Assembly (NCBI RefSeq): GCF_016862895.1
Contig: NZ_BONV01000031.1
Span: 1-64,000 of the forward strand
DNA from: Planotetraspora kaengkrachanensis
GTDB lineage: Bacteria > Actinomycetota > Actinomycetes > Streptosporangiales > Streptosporangiaceae
Reading direction: 5' to 3'
DNA: 64,000 nt
Part shown: positions 24,120-32,945 of the stretch, in pieces
Layout: every line of letters begins with the position of its first letter
Numbering within the stretch: the first letter of the stretch is position 1
Program-made: the position numbers and the translations under genes
Notes under the pieces: generated by a model
What the model saw: only the letters and a program-made list of their open reading frames with translations
Database searches by the model: none
What the model was told of the DNA's origin: nothing

Positions 24120-24545
24120 CGCCGATCTTTTACGGCGGATCGAACGGTGACCAGCGGTGTCTCAGGGCCAGTGTCGCCATCGCCTCCAACGAGAGCTTCA
24201 GCGGCTGGACCAACACCTTCACCGACCCCGCCTCTGCGCCGCAATCGTCGACCGACTCACCTTCGGCGGCAACATCATCGAAACCGGCACCCGACTCCTT
24301 TAGTTCGGTCGTGGTCCCGACGACCCGGATGGTTCCTACTCTCGGGTCGACATGCTTGCGCTTCAGCGCCCGCCGGCTCATCCCACCGCAGGCTTGCGAA
24401 GGTGGCCAGGAGAATCAGCATCCGGTATCGCGGATCGATGGCGTCGGCCAGGACGAAGACCTGCTTCATGGTGAGCCCCGGCCGTTCCGGCGACTCTTCC
24501 TTGCCTGCCCCCTTCCAAAACTGCGACGATGAGCTTTCTGATCAG
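24120..24545 (-). pseudogene. Tyrosine integrase fragment (core/first catalytic block)
   Basis: In one minus-strand frame: MKQVFVLADAIDPRYRMLIL and LATFASLRW, the segment containing the first catalytic Arg in this integrase family; in the next frame, RRALKRKHVDPRVGTIRVV. The two are joined by a frameshift near 24375-24385. Further downstream similarity fades. This is the piece missing from the fragments at 6534 and 15949 but is far from any att relic. Confidence 0.65.
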
Positions 24546-24722
24546 CATGGCGTCCGCGTCAGCCATCGCTCAGGGCCAGGTCTGACGGCGCGCGTCGGAC
24601 GGATTCGGCTGCGCCGCGGCGAGAGATTTCTCCGGGGCCCTGTCGATCCGCGGGCCGCTCGTTCGACGTGTGGGTGCGAGTGCGAGGGCCTAGAGGCGGC
24701 CCCGCCGGACGAGGAGAACGCG

Positions 24723-25139
24723 ATGCCGAAATACATGCTGATCATGCGGGGCACCGATGAGTCGAACGCGGCCATGATGGCCGACATCCACGAGATGATG
24801 GCCACGACCCGCCAGTTCATCGAGGAGATGGTCAAGGCCGGCGTTCTCCTCGCGGCGGAAGGGTTGGACGATCCGGGCCAGGGCGTCGTGGTCGACTTCA
24901 GCGGCGAAGCCCCGGTGGTCACGGACGGGCCGTACGGAGAGACCAAGGAACTGTTCGGGGGCTACTTCCTGCTTGATGTCGCCTCGAAGCAGGAGGCGGT
25001 CGAGTGGGCCAAGCGGGTCCCATCGGTCAACGGGTCCAAGATCGAGGTCCGGCGGGTGGCCGGGGAGGACGAGATGCCGCAGGGCATCGAGGGCTCCGTC
25101 GAGGAACGGGCCGGGAGCAAGAGCATCGGCCGGATCTGA
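24723..25139 (+). CDS. DGPF/YCII-domain protein paired with ECF42
   Basis: 138 residues. PKYMLIMRGTDESNAAMMAD opens the YCII-related fold and VTDGPYGETKELFGGYFLLD is the DGPF signature (here DGPY). Proteins of this type are regularly encoded beside ECF42 sigma factors and are thought to be linked to them functionally. The stop overlaps the sigma factor start (TGATG... as ATG at 25139). Enzymatic role unproven. Confidence 0.85.
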   Translation: MPKYMLIMRGTDESNAAMMADIHEMMATTRQFIEEMVKAGVLLAAEGLDDPGQGVVVDFSGEAPVVTDGPYGETKELFGGYFLLDVASKQEAVEWAKRVPSVNGSKIEVRRVAGEDEMPQGIEGSVEERAGSKSIGRI

Positions 25140-26353
25140 TGGGTACGGCCGACGTCGAGGCCGTCTGGCGGATCGAGTCGGCGCGGATCGTCGCCGCGCT
25201 GACCCGGTTCACGGGCGATTTCGGGCTGGCCGAGGATGCCGCCCAGGAGGCGGTGGCCGAGGCGCTGGTGTCCTGGCCGCTCGCCTCTCCGGCGAATCCG
25301 GCCGGCTGGCTGATGGCCACGGCCCGGCGGCGGGCGATCGACGCGATCCGCCGCCGGGCCGCCCTGCAGGACAGATACACCCTGCTGGCGGCCGACCCGG
25401 TGGTCGACGAGGACATCGATCCCGACCGGATCGACGACGACATCCTGGCGCTGATGTTCGTCAGCTGCCACCCGGTGCTCTCCCCCGAAGCCCGGGTGGC
25501 GCTGACCCTGCGCGTGGTCGGCGGCCTGTCCACCGAACAGATCGCCCGTGCGTTCCTGGTACCCGTGCCGACCGTGCAGGCCCGCATCACCCGGGCGAAG
25601 AAGACGATCGCGGCGGCCGGGGCGCCGTTCGAGCTGCCGCCGGCCGGTGAGCGCCGGGAACGGCTGGGTGGCGTGCTCAGCGTCGTCTACGTGATCTTCA
25701 CCGAGGGATCGACGGCCACGTCGGGCGACCGGCTGCTACGCCCCGGCGTCGCGTACGAGGCGATCCGGCTGGCCCGTACACTGGCCGCGCTGCAGCCGGA
25801 CGAGCCGGAGGTGCACGGTTTGCTCGCGCTGTGCGAGCTGACAGCCGCGCGCTTCCCGGCCCGGACCGGCCCGGATGGTTCGCCGATCCTGCTGGCGGAC
25901 CAGGACCGGCGGCGGTGGGACTTCTCGGCGGTCCACCGTGGGCTGGCCGCGCTGGCCAAGGCATCGGCTCGCGGGCTCGGCCCCTACGGCCTGCAGGCTG
26001 CGATCGCCGCCACCCACGCGTCGGCGCCGTCGGTGGAGGCGACCGACTGGGACCGGATCGTGGTGCTCTACGAGGCGCTCGGCCGGGTCGCGCCCTCGCC
26101 GGTGGTCGAGCTCAACCGGGCCGTCGCCGTGGCCATGGCCTCGGGTCCGGCGCAAGCCCTGGCCATCGTGGACGAGCTGATCGCCTTGGACCGGCTCCCC
26201 GGTTCGCATTTGGTTCCGACCGTACGCGGTGAGCTGCTGGCCCGCCTCGGTCGGCGACCGGAGGCGCGCGCCGAACTGGAGCTGGCGGCCCGGCTGTGCG
26301 CCAACCAGCGCGAACGCTCAGTGCTGCTGCGCAAGGCGGCCGCGCTGGGCTGA
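25139..26353 (+). CDS. ECF42-type RNA polymerase sigma factor
   Basis: 404 residues, longer than ordinary ECF factors. Region 2 covers roughly residues 10-75 (FGLAEDAAQEAVAEALVSW, GWLMATARRRAIDAIRR), region 4 about 100-160 (LTLRVVGGLSTEQIARAFLV, ARITRAKKTI), and a 200-residue helical C-terminal extension follows (NRAVAVAMASGPAQALAIVD), characteristic of ECF42. No anti-sigma gene is nearby; the extension is believed to provide control. Cotranscribed with the DGPF gene. Ends 4 bp before the integrase-tail remnant. Confidence 0.88.
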   Translation: MGTADVEAVWRIESARIVAALTRFTGDFGLAEDAAQEAVAEALVSWPLASPANPAGWLMATARRRAIDAIRRRAALQDRYTLLAADPVVDEDIDPDRIDDDILALMFVSCHPVLSPEARVALTLRVVGGLSTEQIARAFLVPVPTVQARITRAKKTIAAAGAPFELPPAGERRERLGGVLSVVYVIFTEGSTATSGDRLLRPGVAYEAIRLARTLAALQPDEPEVHGLLALCELTAARFPARTGPDGSPILLADQDRRRWDFSAVHRGLAALAKASARGLGPYGLQAAIAATHASAPSVEATDWDRIVVLYEALGRVAPSPVVELNRAVAVAMASGPAQALAIVDELIALDRLPGSHLVPTVRGELLARLGRRPEARAELELAARLCANQRERSVLLRKAAALG

Positions 26354-26356
26354 CGA

Positions 26357-26393
26357 TCAGTTGATCTTCGTTCCGATGAGGGGCGGATCATCG
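26357..26393 (-). pseudogene. Integrase C-terminal tail remnant
   Basis: Minus-strand codons DDPPLIGTKIN and stop. Directly beyond, repeat B begins inside the same frame. No tRNA relic or hairpin survives. Confidence 0.55.
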
Positions 26394-26510
26394 ACCCAGG
26401 CAAGCCCAGCAGACCGCTTCCTCCGCCGCAAGCCCGGCTGCGACCGTTGGCGTCCAATCACCGTGGAAGGTGCCCACGCGAAGGGACACGTCAAGCCGGG
26501 ATTGTCTCGT
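26392..26510. repeat. Dispersed repeat B, copy 5
   Basis: ATCGACCCAGGCAAGCCCAG to GGGACACGTCAAGCCGGG, matching 17028-17135. It abuts an integrase tail at its left end. Confidence 0.6.
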
Positions 26511-26517
26511 CGCCAAA

Positions 26518-27435
26518 TCAGGCGAGCTTATTCACAACGACGAGGTCTTCGTCCGAAAGGACCAGATCGGCCGCCGCCATGTTCTCCTCCAGATGGGCGA
26601 GTGAGGAGGTGCCCGGGATGGCCAGAGTCACCGGGGAATGGCCGAGCAGCCAGGCGAGCGCCACCTGAATTCGGGTAGCGCCATACCGGTGGGCGATCTC
26701 GTCTAGCGCGGCGAACTGCTCGGTGGAGGGAGCCATGCCAGGCGGGGCCTGCGATAGGTCCAGGCCGGGACGGAGCATTCCAGCGGCGAGCGGGAAGTAG
26801 GCGGTGAACGCGATGCCGTCCTCCTCGCACGCGGACAGCATGTCGGCGCCGGAGCGGTCGAACAGGTGCAAGCGGTTCTGCACCGCGACCACGGGCGCGA
26901 TCGCGCGTGCCTCGGCCAGCTGGCCTACCGTTACGCCGCTTAGCCCGAGGTGCCGAATAAGGCCGCGCCGCCGCAGCTCGGCCAGAGCTCCGAAGGACTC
27001 CGCGAAGGGCACCTCACTAGGGAACAGCAGCCCATCTCCGCCCATCCGCAGGTAGACCAGGTCCAGCCGGTCGCGACCCAGCCGCAGCAGGTTTTCCTCG
27101 ACCTGATCACGCAGCCGCTCCGGCTCCGTGGCCGCCTCGAAGCCGTGCCACTCATCGCGGACCACGCCCACCTTGGTAGCGATGACCAGGTTGTCGGGGT
27201 AGGGGTGCAGAGCCTCTTTGATCAGGTCGTTGGCCACGTGTGGGCCGTAGAAGTCACTGGTGTCAATGTGGGTGACGCCCAGCTCCACCGCCCGGCGCAA
27301 GACGGCCAGTGCGCTCGCGTGGTCGCGCGGAGGCCCCCACACGCCGGGGCCGGGCAGTTGCATCGCCCCGTACCCGAGCCGCCCCACGGTCAAGTTGTCC
27401 GTCAGGTGTAGGACCTCGTCGGCGGGACCGGTCAT
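26518..27435 (-). CDS. Aldo/keto reductase
   Basis: 305 residues. GYGAMQLPGPGVWGPP, THIDTSDFYGPHVANDLIKE (catalytic Asp and Tyr) and LVIATKVG (Lys) follow the family pattern; GIPGTSS-like IPGTSSLAHLEENM binds NADPH. The usual catalytic His region reads YLRMGG, as in some subfamilies. Predicted NADPH-dependent reductase of a carbonyl compound. GAGGAG lies 7 nt before the ATG, which directly follows the stop of the HTH gene (TGAATG), so the two form an operon. Confidence 0.88.
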   Translation of the reverse strand: MTGPADEVLHLTDNLTVGRLGYGAMQLPGPGVWGPPRDHASALAVLRRAVELGVTHIDTSDFYGPHVANDLIKEALHPYPDNLVIATKVGVVRDEWHGFEAATEPERLRDQVEENLLRLGRDRLDLVYLRMGGDGLLFPSEVPFAESFGALAELRRRGLIRHLGLSGVTVGQLAEARAIAPVVAVQNRLHLFDRSGADMLSACEEDGIAFTAYFPLAAGMLRPGLDLSQAPPGMAPSTEQFAALDEIAHRYGATRIQVALAWLLGHSPVTLAIPGTSSLAHLEENMAAADLVLSDEDLVVVNKLA

Positions 27436-27930
27436 TCATCGTCTCCTCGTGTCGGCCACGGGCTGGTCGCCGCGGCTGCGGGAGAGGCGGGCCTGGATCG
27501 AGGACGTGGTGATCGCGCCGTCTGGATCGCGGTCGAGCTTGCGCCGCCGCGCCAGGTCGTGCACGCCCTGGCGGGTGATGCCGAGCATCGCCGCGGCGAC
27601 CGAGACCGATACCGTGGTCGCGGCCGGGTGCCCCGCGCGCCGGGCGACGGCCCCGCCCAGTGGAGTGCCCCACCAGGCGGCCGGCGGATCGAACGGACTA
27701 TCGCCCGGATACAGCACGCTTACCAGGCGGATCGCCAGGAAAGCAGCTGACCGGTCGTCCTCGCCGAGCAGCACGTCCGCCCAGATTCGACTCTTGACCT
27801 CCAGAAGTTCGCGCAGCCGTTGGCCTGAGCCGGACAGTTCGTCCGGGTCGAACAGGATGTCCAGCGCATCCAGCACCCTGCTGCCGACGATCCGGCGGAG
27901 GTCCTCCGCCAGGGCGTGGTGCTCGTCCAT
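27436..27930 (-). CDS. HTH DNA-binding protein
   Basis: 164 residues. The C-terminal third has an excisionase-like helix-turn-helix (SVAAAMLGITRQGVHDLARR then KLDRDPDGAITTSSIQARL). The N-terminal part is helical and of unknown fold. AAAGGAGG stands before the ATG at 27930, which is preferred over 27957. It is first in an operon with the aldo/keto reductase and probably binds the repeats at 27945-27988 to control itself and the reductase. Confidence 0.7.
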   Translation of the reverse strand: MDEHHALAEDLRRIVGSRVLDALDILFDPDELSGSGQRLRELLEVKSRIWADVLLGEDDRSAAFLAIRLVSVLYPGDSPFDPPAAWWGTPLGGAVARRAGHPAATTVSVSVAAAMLGITRQGVHDLARRRKLDRDPDGAITTSSIQARLSRSRGDQPVADTRRR

Positions 27931-27944
27931 GCCTGCCTCCTTTC

Positions 27945-27988
27945 TACTTGACGCCAAGCATCAAGTACTTGTCGATAATCGTCAAGTA
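27945..27988. promoter_or_regulatory. Operator array upstream of HTH-AKR operon
   Basis: TACTTGACG (27945-27953) and its exact inverse CGTCAAGTA (27980-27988) enclose the perfect palindrome CAAGTACTTG (27962-27971). Four copies of a CAAGTA-type half-site in 44 bp, starting 15 bp upstream of the HTH start, make autoregulation likely. Confidence 0.6.
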
Positions 27989-28069
27989 CCGAACCCGGGC
28001 CGACACGAACCACGCAGATGGACATAGTTCGCACGACCTCGATGCGTGGCGGTGACATCGAGACTTCGT

Positions 28070-28150
28070 GCCAGAGGCGTGCCAGATTGAACGGCGACCA
28101 GCGGGGTCTCACGGGACTTACGGTCACTCGACCATCGCTGAGCTGCACCC
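28070..28150 (+). repeat. Left half of an att junction, tRNA part lost
   Basis: CAGAT-class pair CGTGCCAGAGGCGTGCCAGA followed by TTGAACGGCGACCAGCGGGG and GAGCTGCACCCCTGT, colinear with 3010-3110. It breaks off before the tRNA sequence. Confidence 0.6.
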
Positions 28151-28307
28151 CTGTGCCGGCGGGTGGGCAGCAGGCATCTCACGGACCCTTCCGAGACGAT
28201 CATCGCCTCAACCCGGGTGTCCGAAAAAGCGGCCAGGCTCATGCGTGGCGCGCCGACGTCGGCGAGGATGGGTGCGATCACTGAAGCGCGAAGAAGGAGT
28301 CGACGCG

Positions 28308-28649
28308 ATGACGAAGTACCTGATCTCGTTCCCGAGCGGCGCCATGGTCTTTCCCGACGGGGATCTGCAGGCGGTTTCGGATGCGTCGCACGCCGTGGTG
28401 CAGGAGGCGAAGGACGCCGGCGTCTGGGTGTTCGGCGGTGGCATCGACGAAAGCGTTCCGCCTGTCATGGTGGATGGGGATGGGACCGTGACCGAGGGCA
28501 CATACCCGCAGACGCAGCAGCTCGAAGGCGGCTACTCGGTTCTGGAGCTGCCGTCCCACGAGGCGGCACTGGAGTGGGCCGCGAAGATCGCGTTCGCGTG
28601 CCGATGCGCGCAGGAGGTCCGCGCGTTCCAGTACGATCCCGCCAGCTGA
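28308..28649 (+). CDS. YCII-like/DGPF-like protein
   Basis: 113 residues with the YCII-type layout (MTKYLISFPSGAMVF, VQEAKDAGVWVFGGGIDES, EGGYSVLELPSHEAALEWAA). AAGGAG precedes the ATG. Related in fold to the protein at 24723 but not beside a sigma factor. Biochemical role unknown. Confidence 0.75.
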   Translation: MTKYLISFPSGAMVFPDGDLQAVSDASHAVVQEAKDAGVWVFGGGIDESVPPVMVDGDGTVTEGTYPQTQQLEGGYSVLELPSHEAALEWAAKIAFACRCAQEVRAFQYDPAS

Positions 28650-28830
28650 CGGGCCTCGACCTCGCTGGGAATCGCATTCGGCCAGATCCCCTCCGCGGCC
28701 CAGCGCCGTCCATGTTCTGGAGCGGCGACGCGGACGAACGACCTGGGCCCGATCCACACCGCCCGACCATCCATCCCGACGCCGGTAATTCGAATGACCG
28801 CATCGGGGAAGAGCGGAACAATGGGCAGGC

Positions 28831-29463
28831 ATGCGCCATTGGCCCCTGCTCAACCTGCGATTGACCACGCCTCGGCTTGAGCTGCGACTGCCAACCCTGG
28901 ACGATCTCGACGAACTGGCTGACCGAGCCCTGGAGGGCGTCCACGACCCGGACCGGATGCCGTTCGGCATCCCCTGGACCGACGCCCCCGCAGACGAGCT
29001 ACCAGGCAACGTCGTCCGGTTTCATCTCGGCGTCATCTCGCGGTGGCGACCGGAACATTGGTCCTGCAACTTCGTCGTCGTTCATAAGGGACTCGTTGTC
29101 GGTATTCAGGACGTATCCGCCTCCGACTTTCTGATCACCCGTGAGGTGCATACCGGCTCGTGGCTGGGCCGCGCTCATCAGGGCCGCGGACTTGGCACCG
29201 AGATGCGTGCCGCTGTACTGCATTTGGCCTTCGCTGGGCTTGGTGCGCAGACAGCGGTGTCCAGCGCCTTTGTCGACAACCCGGCTTCGCTGGCCGTCTC
29301 CGGCAAGCTCGGCTACCAGCCCGACGGCCTGTCGGTGTGCCAGGTGCGCGGCCAGCGAGCCGTTCAGCAACGCCTGCGCCTTGATCGAGACAGCTTCACC
29401 GATCCGGTCCCGGTCGAGATTCACGGCCTGCCGCCATGCCTGCCACACTTCGGCCTGCGGTGA
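28831..29463 (+). CDS. GNAT family N-acetyltransferase
   Basis: 210 residues. LTTPRLELRLPTLDDLDELA opens the RimJ/RimL type; SWLGRAHQGRGLGTEMRAAV is the acetyl-CoA motif; VDNPASLAVSGKLGYQPDGL the C-terminal element. Substrate unknown. Confidence 0.85.
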   Translation: MRHWPLLNLRLTTPRLELRLPTLDDLDELADRALEGVHDPDRMPFGIPWTDAPADELPGNVVRFHLGVISRWRPEHWSCNFVVVHKGLVVGIQDVSASDFLITREVHTGSWLGRAHQGRGLGTEMRAAVLHLAFAGLGAQTAVSSAFVDNPASLAVSGKLGYQPDGLSVCQVRGQRAVQQRLRLDRDSFTDPVPVEIHGLPPCLPHFGLR

Positions 29464-29569
29464 TTACGGTCCCGTTCTGCCAAGTCTCCCAGGAGCCTGT
29501 CGCTAGCCGCCCCGTGCCCGTCAGTGCGGTGACTCACGGCAAGCCACGGAAGCCATGAGCGAGAGGACG

Positions 29570-30574
29570 TCAGACGGCCAGGCTCGATCCGCGGACCACC
29601 AGCTCGGTGGCGAGTTCGATGTGGCGGGATTCGACCTTCTCGCCGGCTGCCAAACGCAGTGCCGTGTGCAGCGCGACGGCGCCCATCTCGCGCAATGGCT
29701 GCCGGACGGTGGTCAGTGGCGGCGCGGTCATCGTGGCGATCTGGGTGTCGTCGAAGCCCACCACGCTGAGGTCCTCGGCAATGCGCAGCCCCCGCGCCCT
29801 GGCGACCTGGATGATGCCGAGGGCGTTCTCGTCGCTGGCGGCGAAGACGGCCGTCGGCGGGGTCGGCAGGTCGAGCAGGGTGGTCCCCTCCTGGATCCCG
29901 TGGGGGTAGCAGAAACCCGCGGTGCGCACGTATTCAGCGGGCACGGGCACGCCCGCGGTTTCCATGGCGGCCCGGTAGCCGTGCATGCGCGCCTGGTTGG
30001 AGGCGGCGGTGGCGGGGCCGCCGAGGTAGGCGATGCGGCGGTGTCCGAGGGCCAGGAGGTGTTGCGTGGCGGACATGCCGCCGGCGAAGTTGGTCGAGCC
30101 GACGCTCGTCACAGGGCTGGCCGGCACGTTCATCGGGTCGATCACCACCACTGGCAGGTGCGCCCGGAGCAGCACCTTGAGTTGAGCCGGCGTTGGCTCT
30201 GCGGCAAGTGTGATCACCGCTCGCCGCCCGGCGTCGATTAGGCCGCGAGCCCAGGAGACACCGCCGGCCATGTGCTCGGTGCTGGTCACGACGACCGCCG
30301 CGCCCGATCCGGCGGCGGCCTGCATCACGCCCTGGACGATCTCGGCCGAGTACGCGCACAGCGGCCCGTCCACCTGCAGCTCGACCGTCGCCGTCTGCTC
30401 CGGGCGTGCCGATCGGTGCACGTAGCCATGTTCCACCAACAGGCGCTGCACCAGCACGCGGGTGGCCGGGGCGACGTCGCTGCGGCCGTTGAGCACTTTG
30501 GACACCGTGGCAACGGACACGCCCGCCGAGGCCGCGACGGTGGCCAGCGTGGCCTGCGTGGACTTGCTCGGCAT
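29570..30574 (-). CDS. LacI family transcriptional regulator
   Basis: 334 residues. ATLATVAASAGVSVATVSKV plus LNGRSDVAPATRVLVQRLL is the LacI helix-turn-helix and hinge; the rest is a periplasmic-binding-protein-like sensor ending VRQPLREMGAVALHTALRL. GGAGGAAGC precedes the ATG at 30574. No sugar transporter or catabolic operon adjoins it, so its targets lie elsewhere or were lost. Confidence 0.88.
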   Translation of the reverse strand: MPSKSTQATLATVAASAGVSVATVSKVLNGRSDVAPATRVLVQRLLVEHGYVHRSARPEQTATVELQVDGPLCAYSAEIVQGVMQAAAGSGAAVVVTSTEHMAGGVSWARGLIDAGRRAVITLAAEPTPAQLKVLLRAHLPVVVIDPMNVPASPVTSVGSTNFAGGMSATQHLLALGHRRIAYLGGPATAASNQARMHGYRAAMETAGVPVPAEYVRTAGFCYPHGIQEGTTLLDLPTPPTAVFAASDENALGIIQVARARGLRIAEDLSVVGFDDTQIATMTAPPLTTVRQPLREMGAVALHTALRLAAGEKVESRHIELATELVVRGSSLAV

Positions 30575-30756
30575 TGCTTCCTCCTTGGCGCCTGAAGCGT
30601 CCCGGTAAGGCCTCACGGTGACGCCCAGGGCGCACGGCTCGCCTGGGCGCCACTGCGAAGATCTTCGCGGAAGTCTTCATCGGGTCCTTCTCCGCAGACT
30701 GCGATACCTGCCGGAATGTACCGTGAGCCGCGCGTGCCCCATAGCAATGGATCAGG

Positions 30757-31785
30757 TCAGGAGTCCGGCCCAAGATCGGGTCTCCACCACACTGAGGAAA
30801 GACCACTGTTGACGATGACACCGGCCTGTGGCGGCTCAAATCCCACCGGCCACGTGGTCGCCTGGTTAGCGATCGCGCCGTCGAAGAGCGCGCCATCGAG
30901 CTTGGCTCCTCGAAGAGACGCGCCTTCCAGATGCGCTCCCCGCAACATCGCCCCCGTCAATTCGACGCCCTCGATGCAGGCTCCGGCAAGGTTGGCCTCA
31001 CGCAGATTGGCATTACTGAGGTCGGCGTTGTCCAGCCGTGCATCCGGCAGCCATGCTCCGCCCAGGTGCGTGCCCTCCAGATCAGCGCCGGCGAGGTCCG
31101 CGTTGGACAGATTGGCTCGGCGCAGGTCCAAGCCCAGCAGCCGCAAGGGCTCCTGCCCGTCGTGTCGAATCGCCCGTCGAGCCAGCACGGTGAGGGCCGC
31201 CTGAACATCAGCAGCCCTGGTGATCAGGTGCGGTACATCGATCCCGTCAACAGGCGTATCCGATGCGCCATCGGTATGGGGCGCTGGGGCATGCTGGCGG
31301 ATGTAGGAGCAGAGAATATTCGCGATGGTCCCGGCATCGGTCGGCGAATCCCTGGCAATACGTTCCAGTGCGTAGATGCCGCCCAAGCGGACAACGAGCT
31401 GATCACTACCGAGCTGATCGGTGGCCCGGGTGAACCGTTCGGTGATCTGGCCCTGCTGGGCGATCATCAACTGGTCCTGGGCCGCCTGAAGTTGTTCGGT
31501 CGTCGCCCGGAGGTTGAGCTGGAGCTGCTCGCGGCTGACCTGGAACTGACGCCAGGTGATGTACACACCGAGCAGCAGCGCCAGTCCACCAAGCCCCTGC
31601 ACCATGAGGCCCCGTGCGTCATGCTGGGCACGAACGGCGTCCGCGGCGTTGCCGAACGCACTGCGCGGGGCGAAGTAGGCGGGCAGCACGCCGACCGCCA
31701 CGACCAGCACACTCACCATCACGATGCCGATCAGCAGCCATACGAATCCACGGCGGGCAACACGTGATCCAGGCCGATGATCCAT
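30757..31785 (-). CDS. Membrane-anchored pentapeptide repeat protein
   Basis: 342 residues. Two hydrophobic helices near the N-terminus (about 12-38 and 62-82), a coiled-coil segment (FQVSREQLQLNLRATTEQLQ), then about fourteen pentapeptide repeats (ANLSNADLAGADLEGTHLGG, LEGASLRGAKLDGALFDGA). The ATG at 31785 is chosen because upstream frame is att-flank sequence. Pentapeptide repeats form a right-handed beta helix; function is not fixed by the fold. Confidence 0.82.
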   Translation of the reverse strand: MDHRPGSRVARRGFVWLLIGIVMVSVLVVAVGVLPAYFAPRSAFGNAADAVRAQHDARGLMVQGLGGLALLLGVYITWRQFQVSREQLQLNLRATTEQLQAAQDQLMIAQQGQITERFTRATDQLGSDQLVVRLGGIYALERIARDSPTDAGTIANILCSYIRQHAPAPHTDGASDTPVDGIDVPHLITRAADVQAALTVLARRAIRHDGQEPLRLLGLDLRRANLSNADLAGADLEGTHLGGAWLPDARLDNADLSNANLREANLAGACIEGVELTGAMLRGAHLEGASLRGAKLDGALFDGAIANQATTWPVGFEPPQAGVIVNSGLSSVWWRPDLGPDS

Positions 31786-31902
31786 AGAGGCATGATTACA
31801 TCGCGATCCCACCCCAACCAGTGCCACAGCCGTACTCGTGCTCGGGTCACTCACGACCGGCCCCAGCCGCAGGTGGCAGCCTCCGCGAGGCATGTTCGCT
31901 GC

Positions 31903-31943
31903 AATCCCCAAGCTGACGGCAGGGGCTCGATTCCGCTCACCCG
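31903..31943 (+). repeat. Decayed tRNA-Gly att relic
   Basis: CAATCCCCAAGCTGACGGCA, then GGGGCTCGATTCCGCTCACC: recognisable T loop but about eight changes. The flank from 31840 (GGTCACTCACGACCGGCCCC) matches that at 9860-9930. Confidence 0.65.
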
Positions 31944-31972
31944 TTACGGCGCACCGGCGCCTGCCACCGGTC

Positions 31973-32836
31973 CTACGACCACTGGCTGACACCCACGACA
32001 GGCCGATCTGGGCACTCCCGGCAGATGAACAGATATGCCGACCCGGCGTCACCGATCATGATGTCGGCGGGACCCATCCGCTCGGGGTCGAAATCCGAGC
32101 CGAGGAGGTGCCGTTCTTCGAGCGGGACCCATCTGGTCGCGGATCCTGGATCGTATTCCCAACTGGCGATCGTCAGCAGATGCTCCATCTCGTGACTGTG
32201 GTCGCATCTGACGGCCTCAGGGGACTGAACCCAGTCGACCCACCCACCGACCTTCGTTCCCGGAGCGACCGACAGGTGGTACTGGTAACTCCATTCTTCC
32301 GAATCATCCAGAGATGACTCCCACTCACCGATCTCCTTGGCCAGTTCCGCCGCCGTCTCCCAGGCTGGATATTCCTCGACCCGCTCAGGAGAGAGCACAC
32401 ACGGCCGCGGAAGGTACCCCTCCTCGCTGGCCACTGGCTGTGGAATCTCGCCGAGGATGTTCGCGACGACATTCGAGTCACGCCAGAGCACGCCGACCAC
32501 GGGCCGGTAGTCGGATTCGTGAACGAAGGGGCACCACAACACCTGGCACACGTCCGCACCCGGCGGAAACGGTAGTTCAGGCACATCCCGGGCGTAGATC
32601 TGGAGGATCGGCACCATCGCGATCGGCTGCGAGTCCGAGAGGTCCTCATGGTCGGAGGACTCACAGAATTGCCAAGGTTCGCCGGCGGGCCAGAGCAGCG
32701 GTCCGCCCATGGAACTATCCGTCGGGGACGGCGTCCCGGGGCGCGGGTGCAGCCGGACGGCGGTCCTGTCCCAGCCGGCCAGTGCAGGGAAAAGTTCTGC
32801 CACATCGAACGGGGCCGGAGGCGTCGTCAGTTTCAT
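31973..32836 (-). CDS. DUF1963/YwqG-like protein
   Basis: About 287 residues. SSMGGPLLWPAGEPWQFCES is the GG-x-P-x-W-P signature; VPILQIYARDVPELPFPPGA and KVGGWVDWVQSPE follow the family order, ending AYLFICRECPD. GGAG before ATG 32836 supports this start. Cytosolic protein of unknown activity, often found in polymorphic toxin and defence contexts. Confidence 0.75.
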   Translation of the reverse strand: MKLTTPPAPFDVAELFPALAGWDRTAVRLHPRPGTPSPTDSSMGGPLLWPAGEPWQFCESSDHEDLSDSQPIAMVPILQIYARDVPELPFPPGADVCQVLWCPFVHESDYRPVVGVLWRDSNVVANILGEIPQPVASEEGYLPRPCVLSPERVEEYPAWETAAELAKEIGEWESSLDDSEEWSYQYHLSVAPGTKVGGWVDWVQSPEAVRCDHSHEMEHLLTIASWEYDPGSATRWVPLEERHLLGSDFDPERMGPADIMIGDAGSAYLFICRECPDRPVVGVSQWS

Positions 32837-32945
32837 GTCGTCCACTCCGATCGTCACAAGTACCGTCAGACGGCACACCGTAAGTCAGTGCACCGACAGA
32901 ACGAACCTTGGGCAGTCGGGCGGGGTGAACGGGCGCGCCGGCTTC

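Noticed and set aside
514-26510. Repeat B as an insertion sequence
   Set aside because: No transposase, no terminal inverted repeats and no target duplications were seen, so it is reported only as a repeat.
29934-30896. 320-codon minus-strand frame overlapping LacI
   Set aside because: Out-of-frame shadow of the LacI gene, Arg/Gly-rich.
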